From positions 1-64,000 of the forward strand of contig JACCGJ010016234.1 in NCBI GenBank assembly GCA_013407085.1: a stretch of 64,000 nt of DNA, written 5' to 3'. A program made the position numbers and the translations under genes. This document shows, piece by piece, positions 47,001-59,040 of this stretch. This DNA comes from Atriophallophorus winterbourni (lineage: Eukaryota > Platyhelminthes > Trematoda > Plagiorchiida > Microphallidae). The stretch's first letter is position 1. Each line of letters opens with the position of its first letter. The notes beneath the pieces are model-generated. The model worked only from the letters and a program-made list of their open reading frames with translations. It was not told the DNA's origin and did no database searches.

Positions 47001-47835
47001 TCTCACCGAATATGCTCAGGTTGTGTCACTGTCAGCTTTAGGAACTGCTCTCCAGCCTGTTTAACTATTCTTTGCTTATGGGAGTGGTACGAAATGATTG
47101 GACGTCCGGCGTATTAACACCTATCTTTAATGGAGGCTGTCGATCTGACGCTGCAAATTATCGTCCCGTCAAACGTTTACCTGTTATTGCTAAGCTCGTG
47201 AAACGCATAGTCTCGAAAAGAATGGTTGCACACTTTTAATCGCTTTTTTTGTTTTCGCAAGCGCAGCATGGATTTTTATCTCACCGATCTTGTCTCACAA
47301 ATCTTTTCATAGCATTAGATGACTGCACGAAGGAGTTGGATAGAAGTTCTTGCATCCACGTCTGTTACCCAGACATTTCAAAAGCTTTGGACGGAGTCAA
47401 TCATGATTGGCTTATCCAAAAGCTGATACGTTTAGGAATATGTGACCCGCTTCTCTCATGGTCGTGCGACTATCAGTCAGATCGCGACGCCCGAGTTAAG
47501 GTTACAGAGTGCGTTCTCAGAAGTTCAAAACCACCAGTGGAGTCCCAGGAAGATATGTGCTAGGCCCGCTCCTCTTTCTGTTGTACATAAACAATTTACC
47601 CCCCCCCCTCATATTGTCCAAAATGTGAGAAAATACAAATGGATTTGGAAAGTGTGTCGAATTGGGCGGCCATGAATGACATGTCATTCAAAATACAGAA
47701 ATGTAAGGTGCTCCAACTTGGCAATAACGTTGCTTGGACATATCGATTAGGAACTAAAAACCTAGCATTGAGCTCGTTAGAAGGGAAGCATACACCTCAC
47801 CAAGTCATATCAAAGCGCAAACTGCGACATTGACC
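44046..47835 (+). mobile_element. Degenerate, nearly complete CR1-like LINE with PHD-like ORF1
   Basis: Plus-strand pieces appear in canonical order. The first is a Cys-rich ORF1 start (CYDCLSKVHARCNKS, then VCYVCQACTAKKQ), like the PHD-type finger of CR1 ORF1. Next come FEAKQKHDLAEWYKLCSEMR and endonuclease fragments YSPDIIAITETWYSSQ, NGGGVALYCHKRLH and GDFN (45719-45730). RT follows with NDWTSGVLTPIFNGGCRSD, HGFLSHRSCLTNLF, CYPDISKALDGVNHDWL and LDLESVSNWAAMNDMSFKIQ. There are many stops and frameshifts, and the catalytic FADD block is lost. A composite element sits at 45775-46460. The 3' RT end is missing. Confidence 0.75.
45775..46460 (+). mobile_element. Composite element (family B), longest copy, inserted in CR1 LINE
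   Basis: Begins near TTCCAAAGGTTGTCACAGCC and ends GCCGCACAAAAGTAAAAAG. The first about 450 bases are GC-rich, with CCCCGAGGAAAAATCCGGAG shared in reverse with 11560-11600. The last 170 encode an RTE C-terminus relic (VHRWERDWITICNDLASDRH, then WAGAILDINEAG), the same ending as the LINE at 34740-34840. It separates the endonuclease from the RT part of the host CR1 element. Confidence 0.65.
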
Positions 47836-47845
47836 ATTTGCTGGT

Positions 47846-48186
47846 TTGTGCAAAACGGGGATAGATCTCACTCGCATGTGCGAACCTAATCTAGCTGCGC
47901 AATTTTTAAACGCCTTCATACACGAGTTTAACAAGACAACCGAACTTGATTCAGTTTCACCAAACTGGGAATCGCTGAAATCTACATATGCCGAATCGCA
48001 CTTTCCAAAAACGGTCCGGACGCGAAATATTCTGTGATGCCTTTTGTGTTGGACGAGAAACGTTCCGCATTTTTGAAATTCATACTTATGCCAATAGATG
48101 GAACATAGGACTCCTAAAAGCAGCTAGAAATAAGCTCCACCAAAATGCTTGACGTTTGCATGTGACTATTGAAGTTAAATAAGTCG
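47846..48186 (+). mobile_element. LINE linker fragment, left part
   Basis: NAFIHEFNKTTELDSVSPNW and WESLKSTYAESHFPKTV, followed in another frame by WNIGLLKAARNKLHQNA, look like the segment between endonuclease and RT of a LINE. The RT of the same kind of element reappears at 49970, so the 48187 insertion may split it. Confidence 0.45.
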
Positions 48187-49340
48187 TCAACGATATACTA
48201 TCTGTCATAGCACACTGTAAGATCTTTTTGTTTGCAGATGATATAAAAGTCGCCATAGCATTTGCATCTAACCAGACTAACGACTTTATATCAAAATTGA
48301 ACCAAGACCTGGATGCTCTACTTCAATGGAGTATTCGAAACGGTCTTGAGTTCTCCACCAATAAATCAACTTTCATAAATTTCAACTGTATCATACCAAA
48401 AGATTCGATCATCCTAAATAATACACCACTACAACCAGCACAATGTGTACGTGATTTAGGTTATCGATATTCTGGATCACTTACATTTCATGAACAAATT
48501 TGCTACTTAATTTCTAAAACAAAAAAGAATATAGGTTTACTTCATAGATTCATCTCTCTGCCCCAGTGCAAGCTGGAACTTTACAAGTTACATACACTAC
48601 CTTTATTAGATTACTGCAACATTATATCTAGTAACATTACTCGGTCTGATAGCTATGCTTTAGAAGGCATCCAACGTTCTTTCACACGATCCATTACCAC
48701 CAGTTCGGATAAGCATTCATATAAGGAAAGATGTCAGATCCTAGGATTGGAACCATTATGGTTTCGAAGAATAAAACAAAATCTTATACTCTTTTACAGA
48801 ATATTGAAAAAAGATATGATCGACATCGATTTACAATTAGATTTCAAAAACTCTGAAGTATATAATCTTCGACACAAAAACAAAATATGTATACCGAAAA
48901 TCCACAATCGCATACGAAAAGATTTCTTTATTTATAAATATTCTCGTTTATGGAATTTACTTCCTAATAATATAAGATTGAGCACTTCACAAACTTAATT
49001 CAAAAAGCAACTCAACTCTTTTTTATCTCTGGAAAAATTAGGTAAGCTATTTCTAATTAATACAACTATAGATAATTTATACTTATACGGCATGAAAGGC
49101 TTTTATTATTTTTTGAGCAATAAAAATTTTAAAGTGACATACAACTTTTTTCTACAGAATTTACTTTTCAGAATAGTTGAAATTCAACAAAATACACTCT
49201 CGCAATTCTTGAAAGGGCGATGCAACTCATATCTTCGTGAACCGATGAAGTGAACTCCCTATACAATTATCTGCGTTTTTAGTAGCATTTGGAACATCAT
49301 ACATGAATAAACATTGCGGTCCAGACCTACCCAAACTGTA
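48187..49340 (+). mobile_element. Jockey/CR1-like LINE 3' half, left arm of inverted duplication
   Basis: A 256-codon frame begins at LFADDIKVAIAF (FADD 48231-48242) and continues through WSIRNGLEFSTNKSTFINFN and GIQRSFTRSITTSSDKHS to SRLWNLLPNNIRLSTSQT. It stops a few codons before the end seen in the right arm. Upstream RT and endonuclease are absent. Over the shared 120 residues around the FADD block it differs from the minus-strand copy at 54.9-55.4 kb by a single residue (Glu for Ala). Confidence 0.85.
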
Positions 49341-49394
49341 ATTAACCCATTTCAAGCAATTACTGTCGTATTCGTTAAAAACATAAACCTTTAT

Positions 49395-49594
49395 TATTTA
49401 TTTTCCCGATTTTCTATCAACTTTATGTTTTAAACAAGCTACTATCTGTACAAATGTTATCCAACTATTTTTTACGGTTGTTAACAATAAAAAATGTATT
49501 TATGTTTGACCTTAACATTTTTGTAATTACCGTTTTATTTGATGTAATTATTCATGAAAACAAATGATCGTGCATGGCTTGACTTGGTGTATCC
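49395..49594 (+). repeat. 200-base segment repeated inverted at 53291-53490
   Basis: TTTATGTTTTAAACAAGCTA through TTCATGAAAACAAATGATCG to CTTGACTTGGTGTATCC. The reverse complement occurs at 53291-53490 with few differences, downstream of the same LINE in both places. Confidence 0.8.
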
Positions 49595-49969
49595 AAGAAT
49601 ATACAGTATCAAAAACCTGCTAAACGGGAACTTTTTTACTGTATGTAAGATAGGATATAGAAAGCAATTGTTCCGAACAGACTTAAAACGTCTTCCATTG
49701 AGTCTGTAACTGGTAATTCGATTGTCGACAAAACTCAGCTGATCGGAATATGGGTAGAACACTTCTTCTATATCTAGTCTAGAAAAGTTTTGATTTTACT
49801 GCATATAATTGACAATTTCAGTGTATACCAACAAATGAAATTCTAGATACTCACCATAATCTCGACGCGCTCAATATAGCAATGGATCGCTTGGCAAATG
49901 TTGTAAAACAGCAATAATATTGCCTGTTAACCATTGGTTTCTTCAGTGTTTGCAATAGAGATGCGAGAA

Positions 49970-50720
49970 ACAAAGATCATCATGCTATTTTGTATAATGG
50001 CTATCGAAGTACAGCGTATGCTATCATACGCTATAGTTATTGATTTAACGAATGCATTTTGTTACATCAGCCGGGGCTTTAAAAATTTCGATCAAATAGG
50101 CGGCTCTTAAGACTGCTCTAATCTTTTATTTCCTTTTACTGTGGCATGATTAACTCCCTCCATTTTAACGGTTTCCGTTTAAAAGCCTTGACATTCGCAA
50201 AGGTGTCAAACAAGGGTTTCTCACTGCTCCAAAGCTGTTCGGCATTTTGTTTTCTCTGTTTCTGCAGCACGCTTTTACGACGATAATAGAAGGTATTTAC
50301 CTACGCACGCAAAGCAATGTCAAGCTTTTAAAATGAATCGTTCAAGTGTACAAAACAAGTTACGAGATGTGATAATACGGTGTCTGCTGTTGGCCGACGA
50401 TGTAGCCATTATTGCTCACTGTTGAGAACACACCAAGTCGCAAATGGTCTGTTGTTTTTTGGAAGGTAATGAGCAACAACAAAGTCCTTGGCCAAGATAT
50501 TGTATCGCCTTCAATATTCACTGTTTGAAACTGTCATCCTAAACCAGAACATCATTTCACACATTCTGGTTCAACCATTGTAGTTAACCTATGGCTAGAC
50601 AAAGAGATTGATAAGCGAATTGGCAGAGCAGGTTCTAAGTTTTCATCAAGGTTGTCCGATATCCGCGTGTGCCGGGAGGAAACGAATTCAGTGCAATCGG
50701 CAAACATATCTTACATTCAA
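49970..50720 (+). mobile_element. LINE RT fragment, degenerate
   Basis: KVSNKGFLTAPKLFGILFSL and FLQHAFTT are the GVKQGCVLAPTLF-type RT block. NKLRDVIIRCLLLADDVAII is the catalytic LFADD block with Leu-Ala-Asp-Asp, and the C-terminal WLDKEIDKRIGRAGSKFSS follows. Stops interrupt the frame. It probably belongs with 47846-48186. Confidence 0.6.
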
Positions 50721-51944
50721 TCCTGAAAAAGTGGTCAACGTATATCTTTCTAATCAAGTCTCTGTCCAGGTGAAATAAAAATCTAAGCCCACTCAAGCCT
50801 GTTTCTTTAACTTCCTAGAAGTAATTGATGTTCAAATATCAATCAACTTCGCATTATTCACAGTTTGACAGATAATTTTAATGTTGTATTTTTTCAGTAT
50901 ATTCATTTTTCCATTGCATAAAAATCTAAACTTTTCTTTTTTGTCTCTGTACATTCGATTTCTACTCCTTTTGCACTGTTCTCATTCTGTCTGGATACTG
51001 GATGCGAATTAAGTTCCATCATTATTGAATATTTAACAACTTTTTTATAACACTCAATAATTGTTACAATGTTAAGCGCCAGAAACATTTTCTGAATTTA
51101 AAAGTTCGGTAATTCATTTAATTCCATTATTAAGCTGTAATCATTTCTAAAATTAGATTACCTGTTCATGTATTACTTTCATTGGCTCACCAAGAATAAA
51201 CTAATATAAAGATACTGTTGTTCGCGTCCTTATTACCTAGGATCTGGTAAATGTTCCATACCGACCTTATTTCACATGATTGTGGTAATCTGCGTATGAA
51301 AAATGTTAAATGTAGTTAAATTGGAATATATAAATGTTTTAAAATCTAATAGATAAGCAAACAGAGTAAACATCAAAATGATTGTAGAATTGCGGCTAAT
51401 GATCAAACATTGAATTCGGCGAAGTTCGCGGGATGTAGTTGAACGTTTTCGACAAAATATACGGAAAGGTGTTTTGATGGGTTGTAGCAGAAGATAAATG
51501 AATACATTAGGTTTGATAGCAAAATCACGATTTATCTGAATGAGAGCACTCACTGCTCCATGAAACTCAAAATTAGCATGTGAGATCTCAAATCATACAA
51601 AGTAAGTACTCAACATCTTTTGTCCCTTTTCAATAATCTCAAACAACCCATATTGACGAAAAGATCAAAATCGGAAAGAATATTTGTAGCTTGAATCATT
51701 GCAATGACAACAGTTAGCATGAAATCTCAGCGAAAATAGCCGTGAGTAAATGCTAAAGAAATTTACCTCTGAAAAACGCATGATAGCTCGTGGCGTTTAC
51801 CGCTTGTAACGTCAATTTCGAACGGTAATTTTGCTTTATGTTTGTGGTGGAATGACGTTAATTTCCCCACCATTTTCTATGACAAAACAAAATTTTATTT
51901 GACGAGTAGTTAACGTTAAAAACGCTTTTTCTTGACAAAGTTAT
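50721..51944. other. AT-rich stretch without recognisable features
   Basis: No exon signals, LINE motifs or family A sequence were seen. Open frames here are short and random in composition. Confidence 0.5.
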
Positions 51945-52020
51945 GCTTGTATGACGATGGCAAACAGCAGAAACCAGTAGTGGTGTGTAAGGGATGGGGA
52001 TGTGAGCAACACATTACTTT
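51945..52020 (+). repeat. Repeat family E fragment with hammerhead-like core
   Basis: ATGACGATGGCAAACAGC, then AGAAACCAGTAGTGGTGTGT and GGGGATGTGAGCAACACATT correspond to 10066-10140. The core keeps GAAA (lost at 10 kb) and stem II TGGC/GC(C)A, but has ATGACGA for CTGATGA and CCAGT for CCGGT. Confidence 0.5.
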
Positions 52021-53290
52021 TTCTTGACGTTTGCATGATTTTGGATTTTGTCTAAGGTCGATGGGTTGGATGATTACCAGCAATGACACGATATTCGGCG
52101 ATAATTTGTACGAAAATTGTTAATTAATGGTAAATTGACTTCTTCTTTGTGAAATATTATTGCGTCGGTGTACTAGAATCATCAATATTAAAATATTAAA
52201 CGTGTGGTAATGAATATTTTTGCGAACTTTCGTGTAATTTTTATAGTATTGGGTATTATTATCCATATTGGCTAAAATATGCGGGTGTCTGTAGAGAGAC
52301 ACTGCGACCAAGACTCGCGAAATATAATATCTATCGAATAGTATTCATCGACGCGCAGTACGTTTAGTAGGTGCTTTAAATGCATATAATCAGCTAGTTC
52401 TACAGAGGATAATAATTTGGCAGGTTTTCTACATCATTGAACGAAGTTCACGTAAAGCTGGTTGCTCAAACATCATGGTACGGATTGTCAACAGTGCGTC
52501 CAAATAATAAATCAGCAAACGTTTTTTAAACGCATGGATATAATCTGTCAACAACACAATTATACTGTGAATATTATAATTTCACAAGGTCAAAACTCAG
52601 TGGTATCAAGCATGTCTGTGAAAAATAAATTTTTGTCATATTCGGTGTCTTTGATAGTCAGAGTTCTGCGGTCGCTATGGTTATGAAATTTGTGCCTAAT
52701 ACGTTTCCAAATTTCAGAGTAAAGTTTGATATCATGGTGACCAGAATCATCAAAAGGAGCAATTTAGCGAACATAAAATATTTTAAGCGCATTAGTGTAA
52801 GAGGAAACCAGATAGGATTCAAACCTTGTTTGGAAATAAATAATTTTTTAAGCTACAAGTGGTATTAAATAGATAAATTGGAATTATTGTGGCCACAAAC
52901 AATTAGGAGCTTTTAAGCACGACACGAGTTTGGGTAATTGCTTGATAAAGAATCACTATTAAAGGAATTCATATACGAATGCAATTTGTATGGGCGAATC
53001 CAAGTCTTCTCCTATTTTTTGAATGTCGAAATCGCGTCAGTCCATGCAATGTGTCATACTAAGCTGCAAAATGTTTTTTGGACTATATTGTTTTGTACGA
53101 TCTGATGCAGCAATGACGGCAAGGGGGCGGGGACGAATCTCATACCGTGGTGTAAACCATAAAGCGCTAATGTCCCTACATCGACTGAATTCCGCTTACG
53201 AACAAAGTAGCTTTCTCAAAAATTGTTGCATGATAACAGCTTGGTGTTGCAGTTGAGACGCATCTGGCGTAATAATAATGATAATAATAA
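52021..53290. other. AT-rich spacer of the inverted duplication, right part
   Basis: No gene or repeat recognised apart from (AATAAT)n near 53270. A 63-codon frame at 52677-52868 shows no known motif. Confidence 0.45.
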
Positions 53291-53490
53291 TGGATACACC
53301 AAGTCATGCCATGCATGATAATTTGTTTTCATGAATAATTACATCAAATAAAACGGTAATTATACAAATGTTAAGGTCAAACATAAATACATTTTTGTTG
53401 TTGTTAACAACCATAAAAAATAGTTGGATAACATTTGTACAGATGGTAGCTTGTTTAAAACATAAAGTTGATAGAATATCGGTAAACGTT
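53291..53490 (-). repeat. Inverted copy of 49395-49594
   Basis: GGATACACCAAGTCATGCCA through AACATTTGTACAGATGGTAG is the reverse complement of the left-arm segment. It is the outermost recognisable part of the right arm. Confidence 0.8.
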
Positions 53491-53494
53491 ATCT

Positions 53495-54264
53495 CCACTA
53501 CCAATTTTGGCTAGGCTGAAAAATGGGTGTAGCATTGAAATAAAAGGTCTATCTAACTACTTTCAATTTAGACAATACGTCAGTGAGCTAGTGGTGCATT
53601 GGTCATGTGCTTCGCCTGAGAGTCCTGGGGTCGCACGTTGGAGACCTGGGGTCGCAGGTTGGAGTCCTGGGGTCGCAGGTTGGAGTCCTGGTGGCGAAAT
53701 TATTTTCTCTAAATAATTCGTCATCGGATTGATGACACATCATTTCTTCCAAATAGGATTTTTTAACTTCTATATCTCTTATCTTAATTTCGATTTCTTC
53801 CAAAGCAATCTCCCTCTCCCATTTTATCCGCTCCTTGATTTTCTTCTCATTTCCATTTCGTTGAGTTTTGCCTTTGTTAGTTCAGCGGAACGGTGCACGA
53901 ATGGTTGCAGAGATTGAGCAAAGGAACTGTGGGGAGAGTCATTAGTGAGAGTGTCATTAGGAAACGTAACAAAAATGGATCCGGCTCACCAGAGCTGGAA
54001 CTTTCCTTGAGCACTGCACCTGCTATTACTTGTAGTTTGTTAGTAGGCACACTAAAAAGATTTTTATTAACAATTATCAACCAGTGGTTTGTTTGAACTT
54101 CTGTCGCTTTGGACAAAATTGAAATTGAGATAAAGTATAAAGAAGTTGAACAACGCTATTTGGAAGAAATGATGTGTTTTTTAATTCGATGACGAATTAT
54201 TTACAGAGAATAATTTCGCCCCCGTTACTCGAACCTGCGACCTAACGGCTGCCAGGGTAGTGGT
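53495..54264. mobile_element. Foldback insertion with tRNA-like ends
   Basis: The left end carries GTGGTGCATTGGTCATGTGC and three 21-base units (53625-53687) of CTGGGGTCGCAGGTTGGAGT. These resemble a tRNA B box (GGTTCGAGTCC), followed by GTGGCGAAATTATTTTCTCT and ATTCGTCATCGGATTGATGA. The right end (54115-54262) holds the inverted counterpart, with GTCGCAGGTTCGAG when read in reverse. The interior (53810-54115) is unique. The insertion separates the LINE 3' end from the 53291-53490 segment, which are nearly adjacent in the left arm, so it is younger than the duplication. Confidence 0.6.
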
Positions 54265-57232
54265 TTTAATTACAGTTTGGGTAGGTCAGAACCGCAATGT
54301 CTATTCATGTATGATGTTTCAAATGCAACTTCAAGCGCAGATAATTGTATAGGGAGTTCATTTCATCAATTCACGGAGTTATGAATTGTATCGCCGTTTC
54401 AAGAATTGTGAGAGTGTATTTTGTTGATTTTCAACAATTCTAAAAACTAAATCCTCAAAAAAGTTATATTTCACTTCAAAATTTTTCATAGCTGAAAATA
54501 TTGAAAACCTTTTATGCCGTATAAGTATAAATTATCCATGTTGTATTAATAATAAATAGCTAACCTAATTTTTCCGGAGATAAAAAGGAGTTGAATTGTT
54601 TTTTGAATTCAGTTTGTGAAGTGCTCAATCTTATATTATTGGGAAGTAAATTCCATAAACCAGAATATTTATAAATAAAGAAATCTTTTCGTATGCGATT
54701 ATGGATTTTCGCTATACATATTTTGTTTTTGTGTCGAAGATTATTTACTTCAGATTTTTTGGAATATAATTGTAAATCGATGTCGATCATATCTTTTTTC
54801 AATATTCTGTAAAAGAGTATAAGATTTTGTTTTATTCTTCGAAACCGTTATGATTCCAATCCTAGGATCGGACATCTTCCCTTATATGGATGCTTATCCG
54901 GACTGGTGAAAATGGATCGTGTGAAAGAACGTTGGATGCCTTCTAAAGCATAACTATCAGTCCGAGTAATGTTACTAGATATGATGTTTCAGTAATCTAA
55001 TAAAGGTAGTGTATGTAACTTGTAAAGTGCCAGCTTGCACTGGGGCAGAGAAATGAATCTATGAAGTAAACCTATATTCTTTTTTGTTTTAGAAATTAAG
55101 TAGCAAATTTGTTCATGAAATGTAAGTGATCCAGAATATCGATAACCTAAATCACGTACACATTGTGCTGGTTGTAGTGGTGTATTATTTAGGATGATCG
55201 AATCTTTTGGTATGATACAGTTGAAATTTATGAAAGTTGATTTATTGGTGGAGAACTCAAGACCGTTTCGAATACTCCATTGAAGTAGAGCATCCAGGTC
55301 TTGGTTCAATTTTGATATAAAGTCGTTAGTCTGGTTAGATGCAAATGCTATGGCGACTTTTATATCATCTGCAAACAAAAAGATCTTACAGTGTGGTATG
55401 ACAGATAGTATATCGTTTATAAATATCAAGAAGAGTAGTGGACCTAGAACGCTTCCTTGTATGACTCCGCTTGGAATCGGCAAAGTTCTTAAACGGTAGC
55501 CATTTATATCTACCGAAAAGGTGCGACCAGTGAGAAAAGATTTGAACCACGGAAGTAGGTTTCCAGTAATACCTACAGCAGATAATTTTGCGAGGAGTGG
55601 ATTATGCGGGACCCTGTCAAAGGCTTTCATAATATCAATGAATACAACTATGACTCCAAGGTTTGAATCTAGTGATTGTGTCGTGTAATTTAAAAATTCT
55701 TGTTGACATGTGACGCAAGAATTTCTGTTGAGAAATCCGTGCTGGTTTGATATGAAATAGATTGGTGTCAAGTATGTTAGGGTGGCCTGCCTGACAAGCT
55801 TCTCAAATATTATAGCTAGAAGTGGTGTGTGATTAATGAGTCGATAATTGGTAACTGTATGTAGTGATCCGGACTTATGTCGAGGAATAACAACGGAATG
55901 TTTCCATTCTGATGGGAAAGTTCCTGATTTGATAGACGTATTTAAGAGATTGAGTAGTAATAAGAAGAAGCCTTCAGATCCATTTTGCATATTGCTGGTA
56001 CGAAACCTGTTTCATCAGGTTTGTAGGAGATTGTAACTTGATTACAAACTTTACGTATGTCAGAGGTATTAATTTTAATTGTGTCTAACGTATTGCATGA
56101 AGGGTGTATGATTACCTCTGGATAAGAGTTTTTATTATATGAAGCATTGAAAAATAAAATAAATTCTTCGCAAACAGCAAAAGGCTCAGTTACTACTTTG
56201 CAATTATTACCATGTTGATTTTGTTTGATGATGTACTTTATCTTATCTGAATTTTTCGATGCCCTTGCGTCCATTAATGTAGATATTGCTTTCTGTTTTT
56301 TTACTGGATTTGAGGGCTGTAGACTCATCAGAAATCAGTTTATGGTTCATAATTTGTACTAGTTTGTCAGATAGTTCATACGCGTGCAAAAGGGAAGAGA
56401 TGTCATGCTTATTACGAGAATATGATGACAAATAAGCAATGCGTTTTTTTTAACTCATGAGCTTTACTCAGTTTGGGGTACCTAGCATGTCTGGTAGTAG
56501 ATTTCTGTAGTAACTCAACAAGTTTATTATGAAAGATTTTGGAGATTACATTAAAATTGTCATAAAGGAAACATTCAGTCCAATCTTCGTTTCTAATGAG
56601 GTTTTTAAAGATTTTCCAATCTATTTGAGTAATTATATGTGGCTTTTTGCCACTAGTTATTGTGCTATTGCAACTTAATTCGAAAGATATGATGTTAAGA
56701 TCTCCATTAAAAAATGACGGAGATACTTTCAGGTTTGAAGGTGTGATATTCAAAGTAAAGACAAGGTCGAGGATATTTTTATTACACGTTGGTTTATCAA
56801 CAAACTGTGTAAAACCTAATAGTTTGGTGGTATTGGAAAAAGAATTAAGATTTATGTCGTTGCATTCTACCTGGTTAAGTGAAGGCATGTTAAAGTCTCC
56901 TGCAAATAATTTATAGCGGGAAGGGTGGACAGAGGCTTCTATGGAACAATCAGTCAAGCTTTGAAGCGATGAAGGAATAGTAGCTGGTGGATAGTAGATG
57001 CATGCAAGTAAGAGATCAAAGGCCGGTAGTGCCAGCCAGATAGGATCTTCGATATGACCAGAGACGGATGAAATGATGATGTTAGCTTGGAGGTTAGAGT
57101 GAACATAAACAAGGCATCCTCCTCCACGTTTTGAAACGCGGTCTTTTCTAAAAATGTTATAGTTTGGAATCAGAAGTTCACAGTCTGATTGTTCCTTTTT
57201 AGTCGATCGAACAACGACGTGCCTAAATTTTC
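54265..57232 (-). mobile_element. Jockey/CR1-like LINE, endonuclease plus RT, right arm
   Basis: On the minus strand from 57232: endonuclease C-terminal part (SKRGGGCLVYVHSNLQANII, FAGDFNMPSLNQ, FVDKPTCNKNILDLVF), frameshifts at T-runs near 56445 and 56310, then RT. RT has WKHSVVIPRHKSGSLHTVTN, HGFLNRNSCVTCQQEFLNYT, FIDIMKAFDRVPHNPLL, GVIQGSVLGPLLFLIFINDI and FADD (55365-55376). One TGC-to-TGA change at about 54990 interrupts LDYCN, after which the frame continues to SLSPEKLG. The element is 5' truncated and recently inactivated. AT-rich codon use sets it apart from the RTE elements. Confidence 0.85.
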
Positions 57233-57626
57233 GCTATGGTGGATAGGTTGTTCTGCGGATTTTCACAACCAAATTTGCAATTGTGTGTTTCAGAACCAAA
57301 ATATTGGTTATGTTAGCTGACTGTTTCCTTCTACAGAATCATTTTTTTGTAGGTTGCCTATTAACACAATAAATCTCGTTGCAAAAATTATTATCACGTT
57401 GAAACCTGCGATGAAAATACTACCAAATAGTCGTCACAATAATGATTACACCTGATCAAGTCCAATCTGCAATGGATTATCGTGGAGGTGTTTAGAAATG
57501 AAGAAAAGGTCGTATTTTGAGCCCCAATATTAATGTAACCTACAACGCCGACGTCAAGTCTGCAGGCTGTGTCAGTCTTCTACTTTTTCTCCTTTTTCTT
57601 CTAATTGCGTATAGACGGCAGAGGGT

Positions 57627-57662
<36 letters not shown>

Positions 57663-57910
57663 ATTTTATTCTTGGAAGTCCAAGGCATGTTAAACATGAT
57701 CAATAATTTCCAAAAGCTTTGTACAATCAGATTATAGGATGTACATTTGCAAAAACAATTTGTTCAAGGTCATTTGTTTCAGCGGAATTTAACGTTCAAT
57801 AAATATAAAGGTAACGGTTTTTAAAGTTGTTTCCAGGTAATCGGTACGTGATCTGATATATTACGAAAACACAGCTATTGCAAGGAAAAGTCTAGAATGT
57901 TTTCGGCAAC
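57233..57910. other. AT-rich stretch with (AAAT)n microsatellite
   Basis: An AAAT repeat lies at about 57628-57665. No gene signal was found. Confidence 0.6.
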
Positions 57911-59040
57911 ACTGATGATCAATGGATAAGGTCCATCAAAGACGCGCGAAGAATCTCTATTGTTGATGTTCCAAACGTTTTCATTTTGATTGTTGTAAAT
58001 AGATTGATCTTTCCTGTTTCTTGTGTAAGCCACATCCCATTCTTTTCACTGACATACTCCAGCCATTTAAATGAACGTATTTCATTAAACGTTGGATTGC
58101 CTATCCAAAAGATTAAACAAGCATTTGTTAGGTGCATGTTTGAACTGCTCCTCCGTGGTTGCAGCAAATACTTCAACTTACTCCGTATGGGCATTCCATG
58201 TATTCACAATCCTGATGGACAAGTTGCACTTCGCAGCAAGCCATGTAGTTTTTATCTCCCGAAGCCCCATATCATGATTCCGCGTATTGGCATTTGTCAT
58301 TAGCTTCTCGTTGTATTCTCCGATTCATTATTAACAAATCACACGTGATTCAGGGACACTCTAGCGGGGACTATTCGAGTTTCCCGCAACGGTCTTCATA
58401 GCTCAAGGATTTTTTCAACCCAAAACGACCCATGTTGCACGGCGTTGCATTTGATTAAGCGTATTGCACTCACGTAGTTAGTGCTCAGACAGCTAAAAGT
58501 CTATGCTCAAGAATATATATGACTTTTGCGCCGTACAACACTTCGAACAAATAAGCTGTTATAACTTAAACAATTCATCGGTATGCCAAAAAGCAGCTTC
58601 ATTGTAAATGTTCTTCACTGAATTATCTATTGATTGCGTAGGACACTATAATCTGAAGGTTATCCGCGTCACCTACTGGTCGAATGTCATTGCTTTCGGT
58701 CAGATCCCGGTTGAAGATAAGCACATTTATCCTGAGCAACCACTCATTACACCAGGCCACAATTTAAGATCGTTTGAAAATAACAAGCATTTTGATTGTA
58801 CCACTGTCGGCAAATCATTAACAAACACCGTGCACAGATTGGGACTGGGAACGAACCCTTGTGGGACACCGTAGGTTTTATTTCTAGGCTCAGAAATATC
58901 GTTGTTCATACGCATTCGATTTGTCCGTCCAACAAGAAAAAACTGCAATCCATTCAAACAGTATGGCGTCGATATTCAGTGCCTTCAGACGGCCATGTGG
59001 TACAAAATCGAACGCTTTGCAAAAAGCGATAATATTACAT
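57911..59040 (-). mobile_element. Degenerate LINE RT fragment
   Basis: The minus frame at 58727-58957 reads FLVGRTNRMRMNNDISEPRN, TYGVPQGFVPSPNLCTVFVN and LPTVVQSKCLLFSNDLKLW, an RT GVPQG block and a mutated FADD (FSND). At 57919-58194 it continues with CLIFWIGNPTFNEIRSFKWL. The family is CR1/Jockey-like. Both catalytic block and frame are broken. Confidence 0.6.
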
